A stretch of DNA of 64,000 bases, from positions 682,001-746,000 of the forward strand of contig NZ_JAKMCP010000003.1 in the NCBI RefSeq assembly GCF_022662105.1, read 5' to 3'. A program made the position numbers and the translations under genes. The stretch is from Aestuariivivens sediminis. Lineage in GTDB: Bacteria > Bacteroidota > Bacteroidia > Flavobacteriales > Flavobacteriaceae. Below the pieces are notes generated by a model. That model was not told the origin of the DNA, searched no databases, and saw only the letters and a program-made list of their open reading frames with translations. Shown here piece by piece: positions 26,866-35,827 of the stretch (positions within the stretch are counted from its first letter, which is position 1; each line of letters starts with the position of its first letter).

Positions 26866-27978
26866 ATGCCAATTCTTGATTTCCTATTCTACATCTTTTT
26901 AGTTGTAGTATTTTTTCAAGTTATTATTTATCTATTAGTTTACGGAAAATTTTCATTTTTAAAACCCGTTAAAATTTCTCGTAAAAAAGCTCCTGTTTCG
27001 GTACTAGTTTGTGCTAAGAACGAAGGGGGTAATTTAGAACAGTTCTTACCTTACATACTCCATCAAAACTACCCTGAATTTGAGGTTGTTTTAATAAATG
27101 ATTCGTCAAGCGACACAACGCTAGAAATCATGCAAAAGTTTGCGAAACGCCATTCAAACATTAAAATTGTAGATGTTAAAGCCATTGAAACATTTTGGGG
27201 TAATAAAAAATATGCATTGACTTTGGGCATTAAAGCGTCCAAATACGATTTGCTATTATTCACTGATGCTGATTGCAAACCTGTTTCTAAATTTTGGATC
27301 TCCGAAATGGTGGGGCATTTTAATGAAAAAACATCTATTGTCTTGGGATTTGGTGCACATACCAAAATTAAGAATTCATTTTTAAATAAGCTTATACGAT
27401 TTGAGACCTTAATAACAGGTCTTCGCTATTTTTCATTTGCCAATATGGGTTTACCCTATATGGGTGTTGGCAGGAATTTAGCCTATAAAAAAGAACTCTT
27501 TTTTAAATCTAATGGTTTTATAAATCATATTAGAGTAAAATCTGGTGATGATGATTTATTTATTAATCAAGTGGCATCAGCAAATAATACGGCTATTTCA
27601 GTCTGCAAAGATAGTTTTACGACATCCCCTGCCAAAACCGGTTTTAAAGATTGGATAAATCAAAAAAGGCGTCACATTACTACAGCTAAATATTATAAAT
27701 TAGAACATAAGGTTTTGCTCACCACAATTTATTGTTTGCAAGTCCTGTTTTGGCTTCTCACCATAATTTTACTTATAGGTTCATCCCTATGGATCACAGT
27801 GAGTGCTTTAGTCATGTTTAGGCTTTTGCTTCAATATGTTATTTTTGGAATGGCAGCTAAAAAACTAGATAGTAAAGATATCATCCATTTAATTCCCGTT
27901 CTTGAAATTTTCTTAATTAGCATTCAATTATTTATATTTATAACTAATCTTGTTTCAAAACCTAATCATTGGAAATAG
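26866..27978 (+). CDS. Glycosyltransferase family 2 membrane protein
   Basis: A 370-residue GT2 enzyme. It has one N-terminal membrane segment (about 1-26), a cytoplasmic catalytic domain with VSVLVCAKNEGG, LLLFTDADCKP (the DxD metal-binding motif) and SGDDDLFINQ, a Q-x-x-RRH motif, and three C-terminal membrane segments. That architecture matches processive GT2 enzymes. The acceptor and sugar cannot be inferred. Its 3' end overlaps the following sigma factor by 10 bases. Confidence 0.9.
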   Translation: MPILDFLFYIFLVVVFFQVIIYLLVYGKFSFLKPVKISRKKAPVSVLVCAKNEGGNLEQFLPYILHQNYPEFEVVLINDSSSDTTLEIMQKFAKRHSNIKIVDVKAIETFWGNKKYALTLGIKASKYDLLLFTDADCKPVSKFWISEMVGHFNEKTSIVLGFGAHTKIKNSFLNKLIRFETLITGLRYFSFANMGLPYMGVGRNLAYKKELFFKSNGFINHIRVKSGDDDLFINQVASANNTAISVCKDSFTTSPAKTGFKDWINQKRRHITTAKYYKLEHKVLLTTIYCLQVLFWLLTIILLIGSSLWITVSALVMFRLLLQYVIFGMAAKKLDSKDIIHLIPVLEIFLISIQLFIFITNLVSKPNHWK

Positions 27979-28517
27979 AGGAAGCTATTAAAAGGGCCAA
28001 AAAAAACGATCAAAAAGCATTTAATTTTTTGCTGGATTTATATTGGGATGATGTTTATGGCTTTCAATTAAAACGTATACAAAATGAAAATGACGCGGAA
28101 GATGTCACCATTCAAACATTTTCCAAAGCTTTTGACCGAATTGAAACATTTGATGAATCTTATAAATTCAAAACCTGGCTCATAGCTATTTCAAAGAACA
28201 TCCATATTGATTTATTGAGAAAAGAGGAAAAATCCATTTCTAAGGTTATTTCCCATAATGATGATAAAGCCTACAAAATTTTAGATGAATCACCATCCCC
28301 AGAAGATAAAATAATAACCGAGCAACATCTGGCCAAATTGTTGTTGGACATAAAAAAGTTAAAACCACATTATCAAAAAGTTATTCATTTAAGGTATTTC
28401 CAAGAATTAAGTTACAGGGAAATATCTAATGAACTGAAGGAACCTATTAATAACATAAAAGTGAAGCTATTAAGAGCTAAAAAACTACTTGCCGATGTTA
28501 TTAAAAAAACGAAATAG
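27969..28517 (+). CDS. RNA polymerase sigma factor (ECF type), no anti-sigma adjacent
   Basis: A 182-residue sigma factor with region 2 (LLDLYWDDVYGFQLKRI, NENDAEDVTIQTFSKAFDRI) and region 4 (LRYFQELSYREISNELKEPINNIKVKLLRAKKLL). TTG at 27969 starts it inside the end of the glycosyltransferase gene (10-base overlap). Unlike the pair at 25141 it has no anti-sigma neighbour. Several Bacteroidota sigma factors of this type are placed after unrelated genes. Its targets are unknown. Confidence 0.85.
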   Translation: MEIEEAIKRAKKNDQKAFNFLLDLYWDDVYGFQLKRIQNENDAEDVTIQTFSKAFDRIETFDESYKFKTWLIAISKNIHIDLLRKEEKSISKVISHNDDKAYKILDESPSPEDKIITEQHLAKLLLDIKKLKPHYQKVIHLRYFQELSYREISNELKEPINNIKVKLLRAKKLLADVIKKTK

Positions 28518-28557
28518 CAATACAACTTAAAAGCCCTGCTTTTAAATCAATACTTTG

Positions 28558-28565
28558 TATATTTG
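28558..28565 (+). promoter_or_regulatory. Probable -7 element for lipA
   Basis: TATATTTG lies 18 bases before the lipA ATG. It is a full TAnnTTTG match, without a well-placed upstream TTG. Confidence 0.5.
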
Positions 28566-28583
28566 TAGCCTTATTTATAACCT

Positions 28584-29465
28584 ATGGACGCTGAAACGGC
28601 TTCAAATATTTTACCGAAAGAGAGAGTTCCAAAACCTAATTGGTTACGTGTAAAACTGCCAACAGGCAAGAAATATACTGAACTTAGGGGCCTGGTGGAC
28701 AAATACAAATTAAATACCATTTGTACTTCGGGTAGCTGCCCGAATATGGGTGAATGCTGGGGTGAGGGAACAGCTACATTCATGATATTAGGGAACATTT
28801 GTACCCGTTCGTGTGGTTTTTGTGGGGTTAAAACAGGTCGACCTGAAATGGTGGATTGGGATGAACCTGAAAAAGTAGCCCGTTCCATTAAACTAATGAA
28901 AATTAAGCATGCTGTACTTACAAGTGTAGACCGTGATGACCTTAAAGATATGGGAAGTATTATGTGGGCAGAAACGGTTAAAGCAGTTCGTAGAATGAAT
29001 CCAGAAATCACTTTAGAGGCCCTAATTCCAGATTTCCAAGGTATTGAACAACATATTAATAGAATTATTGAGGTAGCTCCCGAAGTGGTATCACATAATA
29101 TTGAAACCGTTCGCCGCTTAACCCGAGAAGTGCGTATACAAGCAAAATACGATAGAAGCTTAGGTGTTTTAAAATACTTAAAAACGCAAGGCCAACGCAG
29201 GACCAAATCTGGTATTATGCTCGGACTTGGTGAAACTAAACAGGAAGTAATAGAAACCTTGCATGATTTAAAAAATAATGATGTTGATGTAGTTACTATT
29301 GGGCAATACTTGCAACCTAGTAAAAAACATTTGCCCGTAAAACAATTTATAAGTCCCGAACAATTTAAAGAATATAAACAAATAGGACTTGAGCTAGGCT
29401 TTAGACATGTAGAAAGCAGCGCATTGGTGCGTTCATCCTATCATGCTCAAAAACATATTCATTAA
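28584..29465 (+). CDS. lipA: Lipoyl synthase
   Basis: Radical SAM enzyme that inserts two sulfurs into protein-bound octanoyl chains to form lipoate for the 2-oxoacid dehydrogenases and glycine cleavage. It has 293 residues. The auxiliary-cluster cysteines (C47, C52, C58) and the radical SAM CxxxCxxC (C73, C77, C80, CTRSCGFC) are in place. C-terminal motifs [11 protein letters not shown] are present. It is followed by gap after 5 bases, so the two are probably co-transcribed. Sure. Confidence 0.97.
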   Translation: MDAETASNILPKERVPKPNWLRVKLPTGKKYTELRGLVDKYKLNTICTSGSCPNMGECWGEGTATFMILGNICTRSCGFCGVKTGRPEMVDWDEPEKVARSIKLMKIKHAVLTSVDRDDLKDMGSIMWAETVKAVRRMNPEITLEALIPDFQGIEQHINRIIEVAPEVVSHNIETVRRLTREVRIQAKYDRSLGVLKYLKTQGQRRTKSGIMLGLGETKQEVIETLHDLKNNDVDVVTIGQYLQPSKKHLPVKQFISPEQFKEYKQIGLELGFRHVESSALVRSSYHAQKHIH

Positions 29466-29470
29466 AAATC

Positions 29471-30487
29471 ATGATTCATGTTGCTCTGAATGGCTTTGGC
29501 AGGATAGGTAGGCGTATATTTCGGTTACTTCAGAACCATACAGATATTGAAGTCGTTGTTATTAATGATTTATCAGATAGTCATACCTTGAGCCATTTAT
29601 TAAAGTATGATAGTGTTCATGGTATTTTTGAAGCTGAAACTTCTTTCAATAGTAATTCCATTATAGTAAATAAGAAAGCGATACCTCTAATTAATCAAAA
29701 TCATCCAAAGCAAATAAACTGGAATACCTATGATGTTGATTTTGTAGTGGAATGTACTGGAAAATTTAAAACAACGGTAGATTTAGAACATCACTTAAAA
29801 AATGGTGCTAAATGCGTAATTTTAAGTGTCCCTCCAACCGACAATACCATAAAAACGATTGTAATGGGAGTTAACAATGGTATTTTAGACGGAACGGAAA
29901 CCATCATATCCAATGCCTCATGTACCACCAACAATGCCGCTCCAATGATCGATATCATAAATCAACTTTGTGGCATTAATCAAGCCTATATCACCACCGT
30001 ACATTCTTATACTACCGATCAAAGTTTACATGATCAACCCCATCTTGATTTAAGACGTGCACGAGCTGCGGGTCAATCAATTGTTCCAACGACCACCGGG
30101 GCAGCCAAAGCACTGACAAAAATCTTTCCAGAACTAGCAGCGGTTATTGGTGGGTGTGGTATTAGAGTGCCTGTAATTAATGGGTCTTTAACCGATATTA
30201 CATTTAATGTGAAAGAATCTGTTTCAATTGAAGCTATTAACAATGCCTTTTGGGACGCATCAAAAGACCATTATAAAAATATCATCCAATACACAGATGA
30301 CCCAATTGTTTCTATAGATATTGTAGGTAATCCGCATTCCTGTATTTTCGATTCCCAGATGACTTCTGTTATAGGAAATATGGTTAAAATAATAGGTTGG
30401 TACGACAATGAAACGGGATATTCACAAAGAATAATTGATTTAATATGCAATTTATCGGAAAAAAAGTGTGTTTTGTCGATAAAATAA
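29471..30487 (+). CDS. gap: Glyceraldehyde-3-phosphate dehydrogenase (type I)
   Basis: NAD(P)-dependent glycolytic enzyme. It has 338 residues with the N-terminal GFGRIGRRIFR dinucleotide-binding motif, the catalytic Cys at residue 151 in NASCTTNNAAPM, and the STGAAKA-type region TTGAAKALTKIFPE. The final WYDNETGYSQRIIDL is a family signature. It directly follows lipA. Flavobacteria often have two gap genes, so the second copy may lie elsewhere. Confidence 0.96.
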   Translation: MIHVALNGFGRIGRRIFRLLQNHTDIEVVVINDLSDSHTLSHLLKYDSVHGIFEAETSFNSNSIIVNKKAIPLINQNHPKQINWNTYDVDFVVECTGKFKTTVDLEHHLKNGAKCVILSVPPTDNTIKTIVMGVNNGILDGTETIISNASCTTNNAAPMIDIINQLCGINQAYITTVHSYTTDQSLHDQPHLDLRRARAAGQSIVPTTTGAAKALTKIFPELAAVIGGCGIRVPVINGSLTDITFNVKESVSIEAINNAFWDASKDHYKNIIQYTDDPIVSIDIVGNPHSCIFDSQMTSVIGNMVKIIGWYDNETGYSQRIIDLICNLSEKKCVLSIK

Positions 30488-30488
30488 T

Positions 30489-30496
30489 TATATTTG
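30489..30496 (+). promoter_or_regulatory. Probable -7 element for the hybrid kinase gene
   Basis: TATATTTG lies 19 bases before the kinase ATG and directly after the gap stop. No TTG is at the expected distance, so the element is only partly supported. Confidence 0.4.
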
Positions 30497-30515
30497 TCGG
30501 TAAGATTGATTTATA

Positions 30516-32747
30516 ATGCCCCAAATAAAACATTACATAACTGCAATTATTTTGTGTATAGGCTTAGTTTGCTTTACTCAAAATTCAATAGACGAGGATC
30601 CCGAAATAATCCAAAATCGTATTGATTTTCATATTCTAAAGTCCAAAAAGGACATTGAGAATTTCGATTATCCAGAAGCGCAAAAAGAATTGGATAAGGC
30701 GTTAGATCTTGCCATAAAAGTGGATAATAAAGAGCGATTAGGTATAATTTACACGGCCAAAGGAAAACTACAATTAATCGTTGAGGAGGAAGACGAAGCC
30801 ATAAAATCCTTAGTTAAAGCTGTTGATGTACAGCGCTTAATTAATGATAATCATAATATAGGAAGTTCATATAAAACTTTTGGAGACATTTATTTTAAAA
30901 AACAGGATTACAGTCTTGCACTTGATCAATATAGAGCAGCAAAATCAAAATTTGAAGAAGAAGGCTTAGAGGAAAAGCTGGCTGAGGTTTTAATTTGCGA
31001 AGGCATAACTTATATCAAATTAGAGGACTATAATAATGCAAGAATACATCTTGATCAATCCATTAATTTATCCAAAAAATTAAACCTATATCTTACACAA
31101 AGTAATGGTCTCGTTAATCTGAGTAAAGTTTATCTTGAACTTGAAAATATTGAAAGAGCGTCGACCTTGGCCAATGAAGGTTTAAACATTGCCAAACGAC
31201 ATAATTACATTGACATTTTAAATGATTGTTATTTGGTTTTAAGCGATATACACCACAAATTTAACGATTATAAAAACTCATATTATTACCTCAATCTTCA
31301 TTTAAAATTATCCGATTCACTCAGGGCGTTAAAACACGAGAATCTTTCTCCAGAAAAAAAAGTGCAATTTTTAATGAGTGAGGAATTAGAAAAGACCAAA
31401 AAACAAAAAGCCGAACTGGATGAAGCCAATAGTAAAAATGATTTGGGCACTCTTATATCCATTTTAAGTGTAGCTTTAATTACAATTTTATCCCTATTAA
31501 CCTTGTCGTTATACAAAAACAATAATATAAGATTAAAAACCAATAATATGCTTCACAAAAAAAATAGTGAACTCATTATTGCCAAAGAAAAAGCCGAATT
31601 GGCCTCCAAAACAAAAGCGAATTTCCTATCTACTGTTACTCATGAATTGCGAACACCATTATATGCTGTTACAGGTTTAAGCAACATGTTATTGGATGAG
31701 GATCCAAAACCTGAACAAATACAGCACTTAAAATCGTTGAAATTTTCTGGAGATTACCTGCTAACTTTCATAAATGACATCTTACAATTAAACAAAATTG
31801 AAGCCAATAAAGTAAATATAGAACCAGAACCTTTTAACCTAAAAAATAAAATAAACAATATTGTTATGGCCTTAAATAATTCGGCCTTAGATAACAATAT
31901 TAAAATCCATTTTGATTATCCTGAGACTTTACCTGAAAGTTTTATCGCCGATCAATTAAAAATCTCCCAAATCTTAATAAACTTGATTGGTAATTCCATT
32001 AAGTTTACTAAGGATGGCGACATATGGATAAGAGTTTATAAAATTAATCAAGAAAACAATACTTATACCCTGCGTTTTGAAGTAGAAGATAATGGTATTG
32101 GAATTAGTAAGGAGAAACAAGATAATATGTTTGAGAGTTTCTCTCAAGGTTCCATACAAATTAATAGAAAGTATGGTGGTACTGGCCTTGGTCTTTCCAT
32201 TGTAAAAGGATTAATAGACATACTTAAAGGAAAAGTTTATCTTAAAAGTGAATTGGGTAAGGGAACCACTTTTTATTTTGAAATTCCATTAGAATATACA
32301 GATCAGGGTAAAATTGATAAAAATAAAAACTCTTATTTTTCAGATGAAACCAATGAAATTGATTTAAGTAAGGTCAAGATACTAGTGGTCGAAGACAATA
32401 AAATTAACCAAATGATCACTAAGAAGATTTTGACCAAAATGAATCTTAAATGCGATATCGTGGATAACGGGGAGGATGCCGTAGATAAAATAAAAACCAA
32501 TAGTTACGACATTGTTTTAATGGATATTCATATGCCGGGCATTAGTGGAATAGAAGCTACGAAAATCGTTAGGACATTTGATAAGGAATTAACCATTTTT
32601 GCATTAACTGCTGTAACGATCGAAGACAAAATGCATGAATTTGAAGAGGCCGGATTTACTGATATTATCCCAAAACCTTTTAAACAGGAAGAATTCGAGA
32701 AAAAACTGTTCAACGCTTTAAATTCAAAGAAAACCAAATCTGCCTAG
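30516..32747 (+). CDS. TPR hybrid sensor histidine kinase with receiver domain
   Basis: A 743-residue hybrid two-component protein. It has a signal-like N-terminus, several TPR repeats (about 40-290), one transmembrane segment (about 309-330), then HisKA with the phosphorylated His at 376 (VTHELRTPLYAV), HATPase_c (DNGIGISKEK, TGLGLSIVKG) and a C-terminal receiver with the phosphoacceptor Asp at 670 (VLMDIHMPG). The receiver is on the same chain, so output needs phosphotransfer to a partner not seen nearby. The periplasmic TPR section is the probable sensing part. It convergently overlaps lpxK by 4 bases. Confidence 0.93.
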   Translation: MPQIKHYITAIILCIGLVCFTQNSIDEDPEIIQNRIDFHILKSKKDIENFDYPEAQKELDKALDLAIKVDNKERLGIIYTAKGKLQLIVEEEDEAIKSLVKAVDVQRLINDNHNIGSSYKTFGDIYFKKQDYSLALDQYRAAKSKFEEEGLEEKLAEVLICEGITYIKLEDYNNARIHLDQSINLSKKLNLYLTQSNGLVNLSKVYLELENIERASTLANEGLNIAKRHNYIDILNDCYLVLSDIHHKFNDYKNSYYYLNLHLKLSDSLRALKHENLSPEKKVQFLMSEELEKTKKQKAELDEANSKNDLGTLISILSVALITILSLLTLSLYKNNNIRLKTNNMLHKKNSELIIAKEKAELASKTKANFLSTVTHELRTPLYAVTGLSNMLLDEDPKPEQIQHLKSLKFSGDYLLTFINDILQLNKIEANKVNIEPEPFNLKNKINNIVMALNNSALDNNIKIHFDYPETLPESFIADQLKISQILINLIGNSIKFTKDGDIWIRVYKINQENNTYTLRFEVEDNGIGISKEKQDNMFESFSQGSIQINRKYGGTGLGLSIVKGLIDILKGKVYLKSELGKGTTFYFEIPLEYTDQGKIDKNKNSYFSDETNEIDLSKVKILVVEDNKINQMITKKILTKMNLKCDIVDNGEDAVDKIKTNSYDIVLMDIHMPGISGIEATKIVRTFDKELTIFALTAVTIEDKMHEFEEAGFTDIIPKPFKQEEFEKKLFNALNSKKTKSA

Positions 32748-33754
32748 TTATTTTTAATATAATCCAATACCATTCTGTTAAAAACTTCAGTTTTATCTAT
32801 ACCAATTTCAATTGGTAAGTAATATAACTTATCTGCAATTGTTGAATACTTTTTTAATCTCATATAATCCTTTTCGGTAGTTATTATAGGGGAGGATAAG
32901 GCTTCAAATCGTTTAACATCTTGGGATGAAAACTCATAATGGTCCTTAAAATTGAGATGTTCAAAATCAAGGCCCATTTCCTTTAAATGCTTGACCAAAG
33001 GATGCGCATTTGCAATACCCGTCACTAAAGTAAAGGGCTTCAAACCTTCTAATTTAATATACGAGTTCGAAGATTGAGCTTGCTGGGCGTATTTGATGTA
33101 GCTAAAAAACAGCCGTTGATTATCTTTTATATTAATCTGTTCCATAACAGATATCTTTTTATCCTTATCCAAATGTTTTGGACATTTTGTTACAACAATA
33201 ATCTCTGCTCTATTCGCACCCCTCCGCGATTCCCTTAAATTCCCCACAGGAAGTACATAATCATTAACATACAAATTGTCATAAGAAGTAAGTAGAATAT
33301 TCAAACCAGCCTTTACGCGTCTATGCTGATAAGCGTCGTCCAATAAAAAAACTTCAGGCCTAGGATTTAACACCATTAATTGGTTAATACCGTGAATCCG
33401 ATTACCATCTACCGCAACATGAATGTTTCCTTTAAATTTATTATAAAATTGAAAAGGTTCGTCGCCAAGTTCCTCCGCACTAACATGATCGTTAGCTAAC
33501 AAGAATCCTTTGGTTTTACGCTTGTAACCCCGACTAAGCGTTGCTATCTTATAATCATCTTTTAACAACCTAATTAAATACTCAATCATGGGTGTTTTAC
33601 CCGTACCACCAACACTTAAATTCCCAACACAAATCACCGGAAAATTAAAAAATGTCGATTTTTTTAATCCCCAATCATACAAACAATTTCGAAAACTGGT
33701 AACCAAATAGTAAAATGGCATGATAGGAATTGCTATGGCCCGTAAAAATTTCAT
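32744..33754 (-). CDS. lpxK: Tetraacyldisaccharide 4'-kinase LpxK
   Basis: Inner-membrane kinase that phosphorylates the lipid A disaccharide. It has 336 residues with an N-terminal membrane segment (about 8-24) and the P-loop GNLSVGGTGKTP at about 44-55, plus the LDDAYQHRRV motif. This matches a lipid A-producing Gram-negative envelope. It stands opposite the hybrid kinase, overlapping it by 4 bases. Confidence 0.96.
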   Translation of the reverse strand: MKFLRAIAIPIMPFYYLVTSFRNCLYDWGLKKSTFFNFPVICVGNLSVGGTGKTPMIEYLIRLLKDDYKIATLSRGYKRKTKGFLLANDHVSAEELGDEPFQFYNKFKGNIHVAVDGNRIHGINQLMVLNPRPEVFLLDDAYQHRRVKAGLNILLTSYDNLYVNDYVLPVGNLRESRRGANRAEIIVVTKCPKHLDKDKKISVMEQINIKDNQRLFFSYIKYAQQAQSSNSYIKLEGLKPFTLVTGIANAHPLVKHLKEMGLDFEHLNFKDHYEFSSQDVKRFEALSSPIITTEKDYMRLKKYSTIADKLYYLPIEIGIDKTEVFNRMVLDYIKNN

Positions 33755-33773
33755 GTTAGCAAAGTAAATATTT

Positions 33774-33781
33774 TATATTTG
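33774..33781 (+). promoter_or_regulatory. Probable -7 element for the Nif3 gene
   Basis: TATATTTG lies 26 bases before the ATG at 33808 and is a full TAnnTTTG match. A -33 TTG is not evident. Confidence 0.45.
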
Positions 33782-33807
33782 TTTAATAATCAATAAATGA
33801 AAATAAT

Positions 33808-34902
33808 ATGATTATTCAAGATGTCATAGACCATTTGGAAACACTGGCTCCCCTAAATTATGCTGAAGATTTTGACAATGTCGGTCTACTGGTTGGCCAA
33901 AAAACCACCAAGCTTAAAGGTATCTTGGTCACGTTAGACACCACAGAACCTGTTATTGACGAAGCTATTGAAAAAAAATGCAATTTAGTAGTCAGCTTTC
34001 ATCCAATTATTTTCAAAGGATTAAAAAAACTAAACGGAAGCACATATGTTGAGCGTGTCGTCATTAAAGCCATTAAGCACGATATCGCTATTTACAGCAT
34101 GCATACTGCCCTGGATAACGCTTTTCATGGTGTAAACGATATGATTTTTAAGCAATTGGGGCTAACAAATAAGCGCATACTCATTCCTCAAAACGATACC
34201 ATTAAAAAATTATCGACTTATGTCCCAATTGAAGAAGTCAGTCATGTGCGTGAAGCACTGTTTCTGGCCGGGGCGGGTCATATTGGTAATTATAAAAATT
34301 GCAGTTTTAATGTTGAAGGGTATGGCACTTTTTGTGGTAATGAAGAATCGAACCCAACAAAGGGGAATAAAGGAGAGACCCATACAGAAAGAGAAACCAA
34401 ACTAACAGTAATTTTCCCCAAACATTTAGAATCAAAAATTCTGAATACCCTTTTTGAAACCCATTCTTATGAGGAAGTGGCGTACGAAATTATTACCCTT
34501 GATAATAATAACCAGCAAATAGGTATGGGAATAGTTGGTGAATTGCATTCACCCTTGGATGAGATGGATTTTTTAAATTATTTAAAAAAGACCATGAAAT
34601 CAGATTGCATCAAACACTCAATGCTTTTGGGTAAACCTATAAACAAAGTGGCTATTTTAGGAGGCTCCGGAAGTTTTGCAATCCAAGCGGCAAAACAGGC
34701 TGGTGCAGACGTATTTATTACCTCCGATTTAAAATATCATGACTTTTTCACCGCAGAGAATCAAATCCTATTAGCAGATATCGGACATTATGAAAGTGAA
34801 CAGTTCACAAAAAATCTTTTAGTAGCACATCTTACAAAAAAAATTACTAATTTTGCAGTCGTTTTATCGAACACAAATACCAACCCTGTTAAGTATTTTT
34901 AA
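33808..34902 (+). CDS. Nif3-like dinuclear metal center family protein
   Basis: A 364-residue member of the NIF3/YbgI family (often labelled GTP cyclohydrolase I type 2, a function that is not well established). The metal-binding motifs are visible: VVSFHPIIF, MHTALD and LADIGHYESEQF near the C-terminus. A central insert (about 127-235) is the PII-like domain seen in the longer members. The gene stops 3 bases before the coiled-coil/zinc-ribbon-family gene, with which it is paired in many Bacteroidota. Confidence 0.92.
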   Translation: MIIQDVIDHLETLAPLNYAEDFDNVGLLVGQKTTKLKGILVTLDTTEPVIDEAIEKKCNLVVSFHPIIFKGLKKLNGSTYVERVVIKAIKHDIAIYSMHTALDNAFHGVNDMIFKQLGLTNKRILIPQNDTIKKLSTYVPIEEVSHVREALFLAGAGHIGNYKNCSFNVEGYGTFCGNEESNPTKGNKGETHTERETKLTVIFPKHLESKILNTLFETHSYEEVAYEIITLDNNNQQIGMGIVGELHSPLDEMDFLNYLKKTMKSDCIKHSMLLGKPINKVAILGGSGSFAIQAAKQAGADVFITSDLKYHDFFTAENQILLADIGHYESEQFTKNLLVAHLTKKITNFAVVLSNTNTNPVKYF

Positions 34903-34905
34903 AAT

Positions 34906-35685
34906 ATGGTTAAAAAGAAAGAAGCAACCGTAGAAGAGCGTTTAAGAGCCTTATACGATTTACAATTAATCGATTCCAGAATTGATGAAATAAGAAATGT
35001 TCGTGGTGAATTGCCTTTGGAAGTTCGTGATCTAGAAGATGAGGTAGCTGGATTAAACATCAGACTTGAAAAATTGGTCTCGAGTTTGGAGTTAATTGAC
35101 AATGATATCGCTTCAAAAAAGAACCTTATTGAAGAAGCCAAAGCGCTCATAAAAAAATACAATGAGCAACAAAAAAATGTTAGAAATAACAGAGAATACA
35201 ATTCCCTTACCAAGGAGGTTGAATTTCAGGAATTAGAAATTGAACTGGCCGAAAAGCATATAAAAGAGTTTAAGGCACAAATTGAACAGAAAAAAGAAGT
35301 TATTGCAGAAACCAAAGAACGTTTAAAAGAGCGCGAAACTCATTTAAAGCATAAAAAAGGGGAGCTTGAAGCCATTTTAGCAGAAACAGAAAAAGAAGAG
35401 CAAGCTTTAATGAAAAAATCTGAAGAATATAAAAATCAGATAGAAGAACGTTTAGTATCAGCGTATAATAGAATCCGTAAAAGTGTCAAAAATGGTCTGG
35501 CAGTAGTGCCTATTGAAAGAGGTGCTTCCGGAGGATCATTCTTTACAATACCCCCACAAATACAAGTTGAAATTGCTTCACGAAAAAAAGTAATTACCGA
35601 TGAGCACAGTGGACGTATTTTAGTTGATGCTGCCCTGGCTGAAGAGCAAAAGGTTAAAATGGATAAGCTATTTGAAAAACTCTAG
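34906..35685 (+). CDS. Coiled-coil protein of the C4-zinc-ribbon family, cysteine-less
   Basis: A 259-residue protein, mostly two long coiled coils (about 35-190), then the end domain of the zinc-ribbon family paired with Nif3. Here the cysteines are gone. GASGGS (206-211) takes the place of the family's CxxC, and DEHS (232-235) replaces the second CxxC. The protein has no Cys at all. The rest of the domain (PPQIQVEIASRKK, GRILVD) is kept. Either zinc is not used or the fold is held by other means. It follows the Nif3 gene by 3 bases. Confidence 0.88.
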   Translation: MVKKKEATVEERLRALYDLQLIDSRIDEIRNVRGELPLEVRDLEDEVAGLNIRLEKLVSSLELIDNDIASKKNLIEEAKALIKKYNEQQKNVRNNREYNSLTKEVEFQELEIELAEKHIKEFKAQIEQKKEVIAETKERLKERETHLKHKKGELEAILAETEKEEQALMKKSEEYKNQIEERLVSAYNRIRKSVKNGLAVVPIERGASGGSFFTIPPQIQVEIASRKKVITDEHSGRILVDAALAEEQKVKMDKLFEKL

Positions 35686-35707
35686 TCCTTTTTAACTTAT
35701 AAATTGC

Positions 35708-35740
35708 AAAGCCTTCAACTATACTTAGTGGAGGCTTTTT
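35708..35740 (+). terminator. Intrinsic terminator after the Nif3 operon
   Basis: AAAGCCT and AGGCTTT(TT) pair around an interior loop, followed by a run of T's. It lies about 25 bases after the stop of the coiled-coil gene. Confidence 0.75.
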
Positions 35741-35827
35741 TTTTAACTCTAGAATATACTTCAATTTGAATTCTGATGGTTATTGAGGACTATTAAAAAG
35801 ACCAGCCATTTTGTTGGACCGCCTCAT

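Noticed and set aside
28571-29206. 211-residue minus-strand ORF inside lipA
   Set aside because: It is antisense to the clearly identified lipA reading frame, which contains all radical SAM cysteines.
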